64,000 nucleotides of DNA from Betaproteobacteria bacterium. GTDB taxonomy: Bacteria; Pseudomonadota; Gammaproteobacteria; Burkholderiales; Casimicrobiaceae. Both the position numbers and the translations under genes were made by a program. This document shows, piece by piece, positions 54,096 through 62,234 of this stretch. How positions within the stretch are numbered: position 1 is the stretch's first letter; every line of letters begins with the position of its first letter. The stretch spans positions 124,001-188,000 of the forward strand of contig JAAFJO010000005.1 of the NCBI GenBank assembly GCA_013298145.1, read 5' to 3'. A model generated the notes under the pieces. It was not told where the DNA came from. It worked only from the letters and a program-made list of their open reading frames with translations, and ran no database searches.

Positions 54096-55651
54096 AACGT
54101 GAAGTTCAACTGTTGATGTTCGCGGCGTCGTTGGGCGGCGGCAAGTGGGCTGTGTCGGTTGGCCTCGTCGCGGTCGCAATCGTCCTTTGGGTTGCGCTGA
54201 GCGTTACCCTCGTTCCGTATGAGTGGATCGGAAAACCTGACCTTAGCGTATCTTTTGGTGCGATGTTCAGTGCAGTTCTTTTTTACTGCTGCCTGTATGG
54301 TGCGCTTCAGCTACCGAGAACGCTCGTCAGCAAACACACCCTTCGATTTGCGCCGCTCGCCCGCGATTACGTGATGAGTCTCCGTCGGCGCTTGATCTGG
54401 ATTGGCGTCGCGTTGCTCGTTGCCATGTTCATTCTTCAGCCGTATCACTTAGCGCTAGACAAAAACTACACTGAATCGTACTTTCCTCTGAGCAGAGTCA
54501 CCGCTGAGGATTTTGTGCTCCCGGGTTTAATGCTGACGCAGATATCGCTCTACGTTTGGATTCTCGCAAGATGGGTTCGTGCGCCATTCAATCTTTTGTT
54601 TTTTCCGATCTATTCAGGCTCGAACGTAGCAAGCGTAAAAAATCTGTGGTGGTGGCCATTCACAACTTTCGTGATCATCGTGATTGGCGTCCTTGCATGG
54701 CGCGCTCATGCAAAAAATCAGTCCGCGCCGTCTGTCAATAGTGTTGACCTGCTTCAAATGCTCGATGGGGAAGAACGCCCCAACAAGATCACTCGTCTCT
54801 ACAAGATTCGGTGGCAGACGACATTGTCGACACTCAGATCCCGGTCGTTTTCGTCTGCGAGAGGTGGTCTGCTAATTTCAAACCTCCCATGGGCGACTGC
54901 TTTCAACTTGGGACTCGTTTTGCTGCTCGCCTGTGCGCTCGTCTGGATGCGCGCTTGGGCACAGAGCGGCTTCTTCGTCTTTCTCTGGGCCACGTTTGCC
55001 AGCGTGTTAGCCATGCACGCCCGCGCGATTCCGTTGCTGCCAAGCATGCTGCTTCCGATTGGCCTGAACCGTCGTAGCGTCGCGGGTACGATGTTGTGGG
55101 TTTGGTTTCGTCGTGACCTCGTGTTTTGGTTAACCAGTGGCGTGCTCGCATCTCTCTGGGTTGCGCTTTCAACGCGATTCGGTGTGTGGATGCCGTTCGC
55201 CAACGCGGGGCGTTTTCCGTGGGCTGAGCCCGATCCGGTCGTAGTGCATCCGTCGGTCGGAGTGATGTCATTCGTAGCCGTAGGGTTGGGGCTTGCGCTC
55301 TGTACGAGACTATTCCTTTCGGCTACGCCACAGGCCGCGAGCAATCAGGCGCGCTTCGCGTGGGTTCGCGGTATCTTCGTGTTCATCCCGCCGCTTTTGA
55401 CGTTTGCGATCGAAGTGTTTCTGCGAGAGCACGCGTCGCAGTTTCCGCTCCTCGGTTCGTTCACGCTGCGCGTACTTCTGGCGGCATGCGTCATCCTGCC
55501 TTCAGTATTCTTTGTTTACTTCTTGCTAGTGCGCCGAGCTTGGGAAACTGCAAATATTTCGCGAGCGTCCGAGACCTATTTGACGACCGAACTCAAAATG
55601 ATGCAAAACCTCCTTGGCCGTATCGACGCAGGAGGCGTGCCGCGCAAGTAG
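54092..55651 (+). CDS. ABC transporter membrane protein of unknown substrate
   Basis: A 519-residue membrane protein with about twelve hydrophobic segments, arranged in two halves around a soluble stretch (about 215-260). The closest architectural analogues are permeases of YtrA-controlled ABC exporters. It starts with ATG 54092, overlapping the ATPase stop by four bases. The substrate is unknown, but export of a toxic compound would fit the regulator type. Confidence 0.78.
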   Translation: MKREVQLLMFAASLGGGKWAVSVGLVAVAIVLWVALSVTLVPYEWIGKPDLSVSFGAMFSAVLFYCCLYGALQLPRTLVSKHTLRFAPLARDYVMSLRRRLIWIGVALLVAMFILQPYHLALDKNYTESYFPLSRVTAEDFVLPGLMLTQISLYVWILARWVRAPFNLLFFPIYSGSNVASVKNLWWWPFTTFVIIVIGVLAWRAHAKNQSAPSVNSVDLLQMLDGEERPNKITRLYKIRWQTTLSTLRSRSFSSARGGLLISNLPWATAFNLGLVLLLACALVWMRAWAQSGFFVFLWATFASVLAMHARAIPLLPSMLLPIGLNRRSVAGTMLWVWFRRDLVFWLTSGVLASLWVALSTRFGVWMPFANAGRFPWAEPDPVVVHPSVGVMSFVAVGLGLALCTRLFLSATPQAASNQARFAWVRGIFVFIPPLLTFAIEVFLREHASQFPLLGSFTLRVLLAACVILPSVFFVYFLLVRRAWETANISRASETYLTTELKMMQNLLGRIDAGGVPRK

Positions 55652-55668
55652 CTCGCTAAACTTGAGCT

Positions 55669-56538
55669 ATGCAATCTTCGTCACTGTCTCGCCTTGCCAT
55701 CCCCGCGTTCATTTTTATTTGGGCCTCCGGCTATGTCGTCGCGAAGCTTGCTGCGACTGATGCTGAGGCGCTCTCGTTTTTAGTATTTCGATACGCGGGC
55801 GTTGTTGTGCTGATGCTCGTGCTTGCCCTCGCGGCGCGCGCGAAATGGCCGAGTGCCCGCGATGCGATTCACATAGCAATCGCGGGCGTGATGATCCAGG
55901 CGATTTATCTCGGCGGCGTTTGGGTTGCGATTCGTATGGGCTTGTCCGCCGGGCTCTCCGCGTTGATTGTGAACCTTCAACCCGTTCTCACCGCGTGTTT
56001 GTTTTTCTTGACGCATGAGGCGATTTCTAAACGCCAGGTGATCGGCATCGTGATTGGCTTCTTCGGCGTCGTCATTGTGCTCGCCTCGAAGCTTCTCACA
56101 GCGAATTTTTTGCTGATCCCCACGCTTTTGTGTGTGATGGCGCTCGTCGGCAATACACTCGGGGTGATCTACCAAAAGCGCTTTGTGCCGCACTTCGACC
56201 TTCGTAGCGGCCAGGTGATTCAATTCGCAGCGTCGTTTCTCGCAACGCTACCGTTTGCATTCGCGTTCGAATCGTTTTCCGTACGCTGGACGAGCGATGT
56301 GATCATCGCGATGATTTGGAGTGTGTTCGTGCTCTCGGGCATGGGCATCTCGCTCATGTTTTACCTGCTACGAAGCGGCTCGATCACGAAGCTCACGAGT
56401 ACCATGTACATCGTTCCCGCGCTCACGGCGCTCATGGCGTGGCTCTTGTTCGATGAGCGACTAACCTGGAACGTTATCGCCGGTATGATGGTGACATTGG
56501 CTGGAATTTACCTCGTTGTCAATACAAAGCAAAAGTAG
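55669..56538 (+). CDS. EamA/DMT-family transporter
   Basis: A 289-residue inner-membrane protein with ten hydrophobic helices and two EamA repeats (about 7-137 and 147-286). SGYVVAKLAATDAEALSFLVFR in the first half and GSITKLTSTMYIVPALTALMAWLLFDERLT near the end are typical, quoted here by their ends. DMT proteins export metabolites or take up amino acids. The gene follows the ABC genes by 17 bases and could be part of their transcript. Confidence 0.88.
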   Translation: MQSSSLSRLAIPAFIFIWASGYVVAKLAATDAEALSFLVFRYAGVVVLMLVLALAARAKWPSARDAIHIAIAGVMIQAIYLGGVWVAIRMGLSAGLSALIVNLQPVLTACLFFLTHEAISKRQVIGIVIGFFGVVIVLASKLLTANFLLIPTLLCVMALVGNTLGVIYQKRFVPHFDLRSGQVIQFAASFLATLPFAFAFESFSVRWTSDVIIAMIWSVFVLSGMGISLMFYLLRSGSITKLTSTMYIVPALTALMAWLLFDERLTWNVIAGMMVTLAGIYLVVNTKQK

Positions 56539-56594
56539 CGTCAAGCCCCAATTAATGTTGGACTAAGCGCGTTTTGTTGTAATGCTGCGAATAG

Positions 56595-56978
56595 CTACTT
56601 CGAGCATGCTGCAATCACGGAGTGCTCCCATTCACCGTGCGCGGTTGGGGGTAGCGCTGTCAGAGGAAACCAGCGTGAATCGCCCGTGACCGCGCTTGAG
56701 TTTGTGGCGACGCTGTAGTTAAACATCACATGCCAACCGCGTCGCCCGCGAAATGATTCGACGTGTTTCATTGTCGCAGTAAGTTCGTCGCTCTGACCAA
56801 TGTCCGCGAGTGCTCGCCCGGCAGCGGCGTCGGGATGCTCGTAAGTCTCAAGTGACGCGCCGGGAATCCACCAGCGCTCGTCGTCGGGATCGTAACGAGT
56901 GAGGAGCACTTCGTTCTTATCATTCACGATCACGACGTTCGATGTGAGTTGAATGTCGGGCTTGTTTTCCTCGTTCAT
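56595..56978 (-). CDS. Nudix-fold protein with degenerate Nudix box
   Basis: A 127-residue Nudix-fold protein; VVIVNDKNEVLLTRY (about 13-27) and WWIPGAS-like entry to the Nudix box are clear. The box itself (GASLET to ADIG) keeps a glycine, one glutamate and an arginine, but the catalytic REUxEE glutamates are replaced (RALADI). Hydrolase activity is therefore doubtful. The ATG at 56978 has AAAGGA eight bases upstream; a longer frame to 57032 overlaps the PadR gene. It is cotranscribed with PadR. Confidence 0.78.
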   Translation of the reverse strand: MNEENKPDIQLTSNVVIVNDKNEVLLTRYDPDDERWWIPGASLETYEHPDAAAGRALADIGQSDELTATMKHVESFRGRRGWHVMFNYSVATNSSAVTGDSRWFPLTALPPTAHGEWEHSVIAACSK

Positions 56979-57007
56979 GGTCGAGTCCTTTCGGTCGGTT
57001 GCGTTGT

Positions 57008-57499
57008 CTAGGGGCGCCAGTCTTTGAGCCATTTCAATTCCGCATTCATGATCGCGAGCGCGCGATCAACCATCGCCTCGTCGAGCGCGGCGCGGCGCAG
57101 TGATTTGCACTCGGCAATTCGTGTTTCGAGCGCTGCGACTCGATTCGCCTTGAGCGTTTCGAGCGACCCCGGTGGAAGTTCCGCTTTCCCCGCAATCGCC
57201 ATTGAAAACGGATCACCTAACAGCGGCGTCGCGTCCCATGTTTTCGCGATCAACTCGCGCAAGTGTGCGCGACCCGCGCGCGTGATGCGATAGCCCATGC
57301 GCTCAGGTCGAGCGCCTTCTTGTTCGAGCCCGGTCTCTTCCACGTATTCGAGTTTGACCAGCGTACGCAGTGCCGAATAGATCGAAGTGAACTCAAGCGA
57401 GAACCAAAACCCATAGGCTTCGTCCTCAAGAATGCGCTTGATTCGGTAGCCATGAAGCGGCGTTTCCGAGAGCAGCCAAAGGATCAAAAGACGCGTCAT
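57008..57499 (-). CDS. PadR-family transcriptional regulator
   Basis: A 163-residue regulator of the PadR family. The winged helix (about 1-85) contains TPLHGYRIKRILED and SIYSALRTLVKLEYVEE, and a C-terminal helical dimerisation region follows (about 110-160). PadR proteins classically repress phenolic-acid stress genes, but others control transport or metabolism. A perfect inverted repeat covers 57510-57531, directly before its start. Confidence 0.88.
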   Translation of the reverse strand: MTRLLILWLLSETPLHGYRIKRILEDEAYGFWFSLEFTSIYSALRTLVKLEYVEETGLEQEGARPERMGYRITRAGRAHLRELIAKTWDATPLLGDPFSMAIAGKAELPPGSLETLKANRVAALETRIAECKSLRRAALDEAMVDRALAIMNAELKWLKDWRP

Positions 57500-57509
57500 G
57501 ATGTAACTA

Positions 57510-57531
57510 TATTACTGAAATTACAGTAATA
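57510..57531. promoter_or_regulatory. Operator-like inverted repeat before padR
   Basis: TATTACTG (57510-57517) and CAGTAATA (57524-57531) are separated by six bases and lie 10 bases upstream of the PadR start codon. The arms resemble the ATTA/TAAT core of the site before the GntR gene (52781-52800), but the two regulators are unrelated. Confidence 0.6.
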
Positions 57532-57606
57532 CAAGCGGTTTTGTAAAAACATCAAACGAAGCCTGCGATCATTTTTAAGCGCGGGCTTGACTGAGCATCG
57601 TTTTCA

Positions 57607-57676
57607 CCTCTCCCTCTGGGAGAGGTCGACGCGAAGCGTCGGGTGAGGGAAGGAGCGACGTCAAGCCGTCGCCTAC
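57607..57676. repeat. Intergenic repeat cluster including REP copy 4
   Basis: Three short hairpins in a row: CCTCTCCC/GGGAGAGG (57607-57625), CGACGC/GCGTCG (from 57627) and a 24-base REP-like element (57653-57676) with the GAGCG, CAAG and CGCCTAC consensus of the copies at 30970-31068. The cluster lies between convergent padR promoter sequence and the prfC stop. Confidence 0.75.
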
Positions 57677-57725
57677 GGATGTGCGCGCGAAGCGTTGCGC
57701 TAGGTGACCTGCGCCAAACCTGGCG

Positions 57726-59360
57726 TTACGCCGCCGCTGCCAACTTCAACCCCGCATGCTCGCGCAGAGGATGGAATTGAATCTTCGGATGGCGCTCTTG
57801 CGTGAGGCGCAGGTCGTAGGCGCTGGTGAGCATGTAGGCGAGGGTATCGGCGGCGTCAGTCGCGAGTTTGGTAGCGTTGTAATCGCAAAACTTTTTGAAC
57901 TCCGCCGGATCGTCGCAGGTGACCCAGCGCGCCCCGACGAATTGACAAGGCTTCAGGCGAATCTCCGCTTTGTATTCGTTTTGCAAACGATGTTGCACGA
58001 CTTCAAATTGCAGTTGACCAACGGCACCTAAAAGCATCAGCGAGCCGAGCTGTGGTTTGAACACCTGAATCGCGCCTTCCTCCCCCAGCTCTTGCAAGCC
58101 CGCTTGCAGTTGCTTGCTCTTCATCGGATTCATCAGCTCAATGGTTTGGAAGAGTTCGGGCGCGAAGAACGGCAAGCCGGTGTACTGCATCGGTTTCGTG
58201 ATTGTGGCGTCGGTGATCGTGTCGCCGAGTTGCACGCCACCGTGAATCGTGAATCCGATGATGTCGCCCGCATACGCTTCCTCCACCGCTTCGCGTTTTT
58301 GCGACATGAAAGTCACCACGCTGGTGGGGCGCATTTCTTTGGCAGTGCGCTGTACCTTTAGCTTCATCCCGCTTTCGTATTTTCCCGAGCAAACGCGCAC
58401 GAACGCGATGCGATCACGATGCATCGGGTCCATATTGGCTTGCACTTTGAACACGACACCCGAGAAGCCATCGCTCTCGGGCGCGACGGTGGTGAGGCTG
58501 CCGTCGCTATTGGTCGATGAGCGCGGATGCGGTGTGGGCGCAAGATCAACAAGCGCGTCCAACACCTCTTGCACGCCAAAATTGTTAATCGCAGAGCCGA
58601 AGAACACAGGCGTTTGCTTGGCCGCGAGGAAATCTTCGAGGTTGAACGCAGGGGCTGCGCCGGAAACGAGCTCAATGCCGTCAAGCGCATGCGTGAAGTC
58701 GTCACCGAAACGCGATTTCAGCGCATCGGATTCTGAAAGCGAAATGTCTTCAAACTCACCGACTTTGTCTTCGCCCGCTTCGAACACGCGCATGTTTTGC
58801 CTGCGCAGATTCACGATCCCAGCGAACTGTTTACCTTGACCGACAGGCCAGGCCATCGGCACGCACGGCATCCCAAGTTCTGCTTCGATTTCATCGAGCA
58901 AGGTGAGCGGATCGCGGCCTTCGCGATCCATCTTGTTGATGAAGGTGATGATCGGCGTATCGCGCTGGCGGCACACTTCGATCAAGCGCTTCGTTTGCGC
59001 TTCAACGCCGTTTGCGGCATCAATCACCATCAGCGCGGAATCAACCGCAGTCAACACGCGGTACGTGTCCTCCGAAAAATCGCGGTGACCGGGCGTATCG
59101 AGCAGATTGATCACGCAATCGCGATAGTTCATCTGCATCACGGAGGAAGCGACCGAAATCCCGCGCTGCTTCTCGATTTCCATCCAGTCCGAGGTGGCAT
59201 GGCGCGACGCTTTGCGCGCCTTCACCGAACCGGCAATATGAATCGCGCCCGAAAACAGCAAGAGCTTTTCGGTGAGCGTCGTTTTGCCCGCGTCCGGGTG
59301 AGAGATGATCGCGAAGGTGCGGCGCTTGTTTACGGCGTCGGTGACTGGGGATGAGGACAT
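57726..59360 (-). CDS. prfC: Peptide chain release factor 3
   Basis: The GTPase that recycles RF1/RF2 from the ribosome. The G motifs are HPDAGKTTLTEK (about 21-32), DTPGH (near 93) and NKMD (about 147-150), and the RF3-typical ARKASRHATSDWMEIEKQRGISV is present, quoted by its ends. The length of 544 residues is slightly above the E. coli form. It is monocistronic. Confidence 0.96.
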   Translation of the reverse strand: MSSSPVTDAVNKRRTFAIISHPDAGKTTLTEKLLLFSGAIHIAGSVKARKASRHATSDWMEIEKQRGISVASSVMQMNYRDCVINLLDTPGHRDFSEDTYRVLTAVDSALMVIDAANGVEAQTKRLIEVCRQRDTPIITFINKMDREGRDPLTLLDEIEAELGMPCVPMAWPVGQGKQFAGIVNLRRQNMRVFEAGEDKVGEFEDISLSESDALKSRFGDDFTHALDGIELVSGAAPAFNLEDFLAAKQTPVFFGSAINNFGVQEVLDALVDLAPTPHPRSSTNSDGSLTTVAPESDGFSGVVFKVQANMDPMHRDRIAFVRVCSGKYESGMKLKVQRTAKEMRPTSVVTFMSQKREAVEEAYAGDIIGFTIHGGVQLGDTITDATITKPMQYTGLPFFAPELFQTIELMNPMKSKQLQAGLQELGEEGAIQVFKPQLGSLMLLGAVGQLQFEVVQHRLQNEYKAEIRLKPCQFVGARWVTCDDPAEFKKFCDYNATKLATDAADTLAYMLTSAYDLRLTQERHPKIQFHPLREHAGLKLAAAA

Positions 59361-59899
59361 TGATACGAGGCGCGAATGGCGTCAACCTTTATTGACGACC
59401 GCCCATACTAAACGGGAGGGAAAGCAATAAATGAGCGCTGTTGAAAAACCATATTAACCACATGTCGCCCCAGATAAGCGGAGCGGCTAGGCGAAAGGCT
59501 GAGCGGAAATCTAGCTACTGCATGTTAACCACGCGGCACTGCCGAATAAATCCACACTGGTATTTTAATGGGTGCGCGAGCGGGTGACATCGATGTCACC
59601 CTGATTGAGCTGGCCTCGCGAATCGCGCGGTCTTACGAGCGACTAACCACGCGCATGCTTGCGCAGCGTTGCCGTTAGAACGAAGCAATATTTCAAGACA
59701 ATACTGCGTTGCGCATTGGTCTTTAGTCTTAATTTAGCTACAGCCGCGAAAGATTTTTGCAGTTGCCTGACAGTGCGCGCCGATCGTGTGTAGTACGCGT
59801 GGACTTATGGGTGTTCGCACGAATACGCGATGGCGTCTGGCGCAGTGCAGTCGCGTATGCATCGTTTCAACTCAGACGGTTTTAATGAGTCGAAGAGCT
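59361..59899. other. Long intergenic region with a 20-bp palindrome
   Basis: About 540 bases before the tannase gene end hold no supported coding region. GGGTGACATCGATGTCACCC (59582-59601) is a perfect 20-bp palindrome about 220 bases upstream of prfC; it looks like a regulator site, but no regulator gene is next to it. A promoter for prfC should lie near 59400. Confidence 0.5.
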
Positions 59900-59926
59900 T
59901 GGACGGACTACCGCTTTGTCCGTCCA
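59900..59926. terminator. Hairpin after the tannase gene
   Basis: TGGACGGAC (59900-59908) and GTCCGTCCA (59918-59926) form a 9-bp stem 23 bases beyond the tannase stop (minus strand). No T run follows, so it is a possible but not certain terminator. Confidence 0.5.
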
Positions 59927-59948
59927 GGTAACGTCTAAGGCTCTCTAC

Positions 59949-61844
59949 TTAGTTGCTGCTCAGTCGCTGATCGATCCACTGGAAGGCCGATTGCACATCG
60001 TAATTGCCTGCGTGACCGGTATCCCATTGCAGCGCATAGTCGACATTTTTTACTCTGCTGTCCGCTTTCAAGGCGCGGCTAATGTTGTACGAAATCGTGA
60101 ACGACGTGTCGCGATCGCGAGCGCCATTACGGATACGCCAGTGCGGGCTGATGCCCTCGGTTTTCCCGATGTAGGGCAACGCATTGATCAATTTCGCTTG
60201 ATTCAGCACGAACGCCCGCTGCGGATTAGCTTCCCAAGCGAGACCCGTATTTTTGAGACCAACATCGCTTTGGATGGGGTTAACAGCATCGCCGCCATTG
60301 TTGTTGTTCCATCCGTACTCGGTGAAGTTTGTATAGGTTTGCGCGGGCGTTCCGAAAAGGTTGGACTCCCCGCCGCTGTAGTTGCCAAAGATCGTCACAC
60401 TTGCGCTCGGCGGGATGCCTTTTGTGCTGTCTGCAGACGCTGTTGTAGCCAGCGCCGGGGTTTGTCCCACTTGGTCAAATGCGGGGACTGCCTTGAGTCG
60501 CGATTGTTTTGCTACAAATTTCAAATAGTTGGGCATGTTGAAAAACGTGACATTGCCACTTGCATCGACGTTGATGAAGTCGTTCACGTAAGTCAGCGTA
60601 CCGGTTCCGCCCACCACGCCATTGGCTGCTGCTGTGCCGGTAGCACCAAAGGCAACGATGGGTTTTCCAGCCTTCACATGCGCGCTCGCTGACTTCTTAA
60701 ACTCCTCTTGGAGTGCTGCGAGCATGGTGTCTGCGGTCAATGCGCTACCGTCATCGCCTTTCAAGCCCCAGCTCGCCTGATAAGCGGCGAACCTTGCCAT
60801 CAATAATGCGCTGCCTGCAGGGGCAGGGTTAGAGGCGCGGATCAATTCCGCTCCACTCCCGTCTAGGATCAACCCCGCTTTTTGGTCCGACGATACCGCT
60901 GCTCGCGTGCCTAGCACGTTGTACATCCACTCATATGAAATGTCCGCGCTGCCTATATCTTGAATCGGGCAATAAGCGACAACAGCGAATACGCCATCGC
61001 TCAGACCACTCTTGCCATTCGTGTCAATGCCGGCGGCGCCGATCGCTTTGAGGTACGGGAGGTAGTCGGCATGGTCACCCGTTGCACCCAGCTGAGTCAC
61101 TTGCGCACCGCCACCGCTGGTACCGTTAACAATGATTCGGCTCGCGCTACCCGGCATCAGGCTGTCGTTCAGGCGCAGATAGCGCACAGCCGCTTTGGCG
61201 TCAACAATCGCAGCGGGCGCTTTTCCCTGCCAAATACCATCGGCAAACACGCCGGCAGGCGCCTCCGACTTTCGGCTGCGTGATGCCACGGTGACATACA
61301 CAAATCCGCGCTTGAGAGCAGCCCCGACTTTGTCTGTTTCGCTCGTGCTGACGTAGGAATTGCCGTTAATAATGTCAGCGCCGCGATAGTTCGTGCCGTT
61401 GACAATCGCGCCGGTTCCGTTCCAATTGTTTAGGCTGCCTTGATACGTGCCGTACCAGCCGCCGTTGCTGACGTTCAGTAGGATGGGACTGTCTTGTTTC
61501 GCTGCGTCCGCCTCGCGAACGAAGACGTTCATATTTTGGAAGCCGCAATCTCTGTTGTCTACGTTGATCGGCGCTCCGAGCAGCGCTTGCGTGGGCGCTA
61601 GCTTCATTGGCTTGGCCACGTAACAAACCTCGCGATACCAGCGCAAGGGTGTGCTCACCCCATCCAGCGTAACGGTAATCGTCGAATACTTCGCCCTGTC
61701 GAATGTAAGAACTGAATCAAATTCTCCAGGACCGGCTGCATCTGCGGCTGAAATGCCGCCACCGTCGCAACCCGTACCTAGTGTCACAACGCCGAGCAAA
61801 GCAACTGCGCCATGAACCATGGACTTCTTTACGTTTACCATCAT
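59949..61844 (-). CDS. Exported tannase (subtype B-like tannin acyl hydrolase)
   Basis: A 631-residue alpha/beta hydrolase resembling bacterial tannases, which cut gallate from gallotannins or gallate esters. The nucleophile motif is GTSGGG (Ser243), and the C-terminal DTGHAGNYD carries the catalytic histidine. The N-terminal signal (about 1-25) ends TLGTGC, a weak lipobox with Gly at -3, so it may be a lipoprotein or a periplasmic protein. AAGGAG lies six bases before the ATG at 61844; the frame is open 25 codons further. It stands next to a Bug protein and an intradiol dioxygenase. Confidence 0.8.
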   Translation of the reverse strand: MMVNVKKSMVHGAVALLGVVTLGTGCDGGGISAADAAGPGEFDSVLTFDRAKYSTITVTLDGVSTPLRWYREVCYVAKPMKLAPTQALLGAPINVDNRDCGFQNMNVFVREADAAKQDSPILLNVSNGGWYGTYQGSLNNWNGTGAIVNGTNYRGADIINGNSYVSTSETDKVGAALKRGFVYVTVASRSRKSEAPAGVFADGIWQGKAPAAIVDAKAAVRYLRLNDSLMPGSASRIIVNGTSGGGAQVTQLGATGDHADYLPYLKAIGAAGIDTNGKSGLSDGVFAVVAYCPIQDIGSADISYEWMYNVLGTRAAVSSDQKAGLILDGSGAELIRASNPAPAGSALLMARFAAYQASWGLKGDDGSALTADTMLAALQEEFKKSASAHVKAGKPIVAFGATGTAAANGVVGGTGTLTYVNDFINVDASGNVTFFNMPNYLKFVAKQSRLKAVPAFDQVGQTPALATTASADSTKGIPPSASVTIFGNYSGGESNLFGTPAQTYTNFTEYGWNNNNGGDAVNPIQSDVGLKNTGLAWEANPQRAFVLNQAKLINALPYIGKTEGISPHWRIRNGARDRDTSFTISYNISRALKADSRVKNVDYALQWDTGHAGNYDVQSAFQWIDQRLSSN

Positions 61845-61907
61845 AGTGGACTCCTTATGCCTGCCATTTATGTGGCCGGTGCTGATTGTTGGGTGTACGT
61901 CGTAGAT

Positions 61908-62045
61908 ACCTCTGCACAACTACTTCGATCCCGTGATGCTTCGTCAAAAATCCACGAAAAATCCTGACGTACCTACGTACGCTCCGGTGTTCTCGCGAAT
62001 TTTTTTCTCGCCTGACGGGATCTCGCTACGTTATGCGGAATCTTT
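61908..62045. repeat. 140-bp imperfect palindromic element, copy 2
   Basis: Very similar to the element at 11446-11587 over its whole length, including the central ACGTACnTACGTAC. The left end (ACCTCTGCACAAC) is intact while the right end is altered (GTTATGCGGAA instead of GTTGTGCAGAGG). It lies in the promoter region of the tannase gene, about 64 bases from its start. Confidence 0.75.
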
Positions 62046-62234
62046 CGTATGAGTTTGACCACTGCGCGTTCAAAGTGAATCACGCAGGTATTCTTTTTTG
62101 AGAAGTGTCCCAAGGCTTTCGTCTTGGGTCGATAACGCCACTTTCAAACCCCAAGTCTTGGGCTTAGCGGCCCTCGTTTTCGGCGTATCGGTGGATACGC
62201 CGAAACATCGGATCGGCGGGTAATTTGCTACTTA
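62046..62234. other. Region with three inverted repeats between tannase and Bug genes
   Basis: CCCAAG/CTTGGG occurs twice (62109-62128 and 62150-62162, the second with a one-base spacer). TTTCGGCGTATC and GATACGCCGAAA (62178-62189 and 62194-62205) form a 12-bp hairpin 30 bases beyond the Bug gene stop, a likely transcript end without a T run. The CCCAAG pairs could be regulator sites for the tannase gene. Confidence 0.55.

Noticed and set aside
59916..60692. 258-codon open frame on the plus strand
   Set aside because: It is antisense to the tannase gene, whose frame has clear catalytic motifs, a ribosome binding site and a signal peptide.
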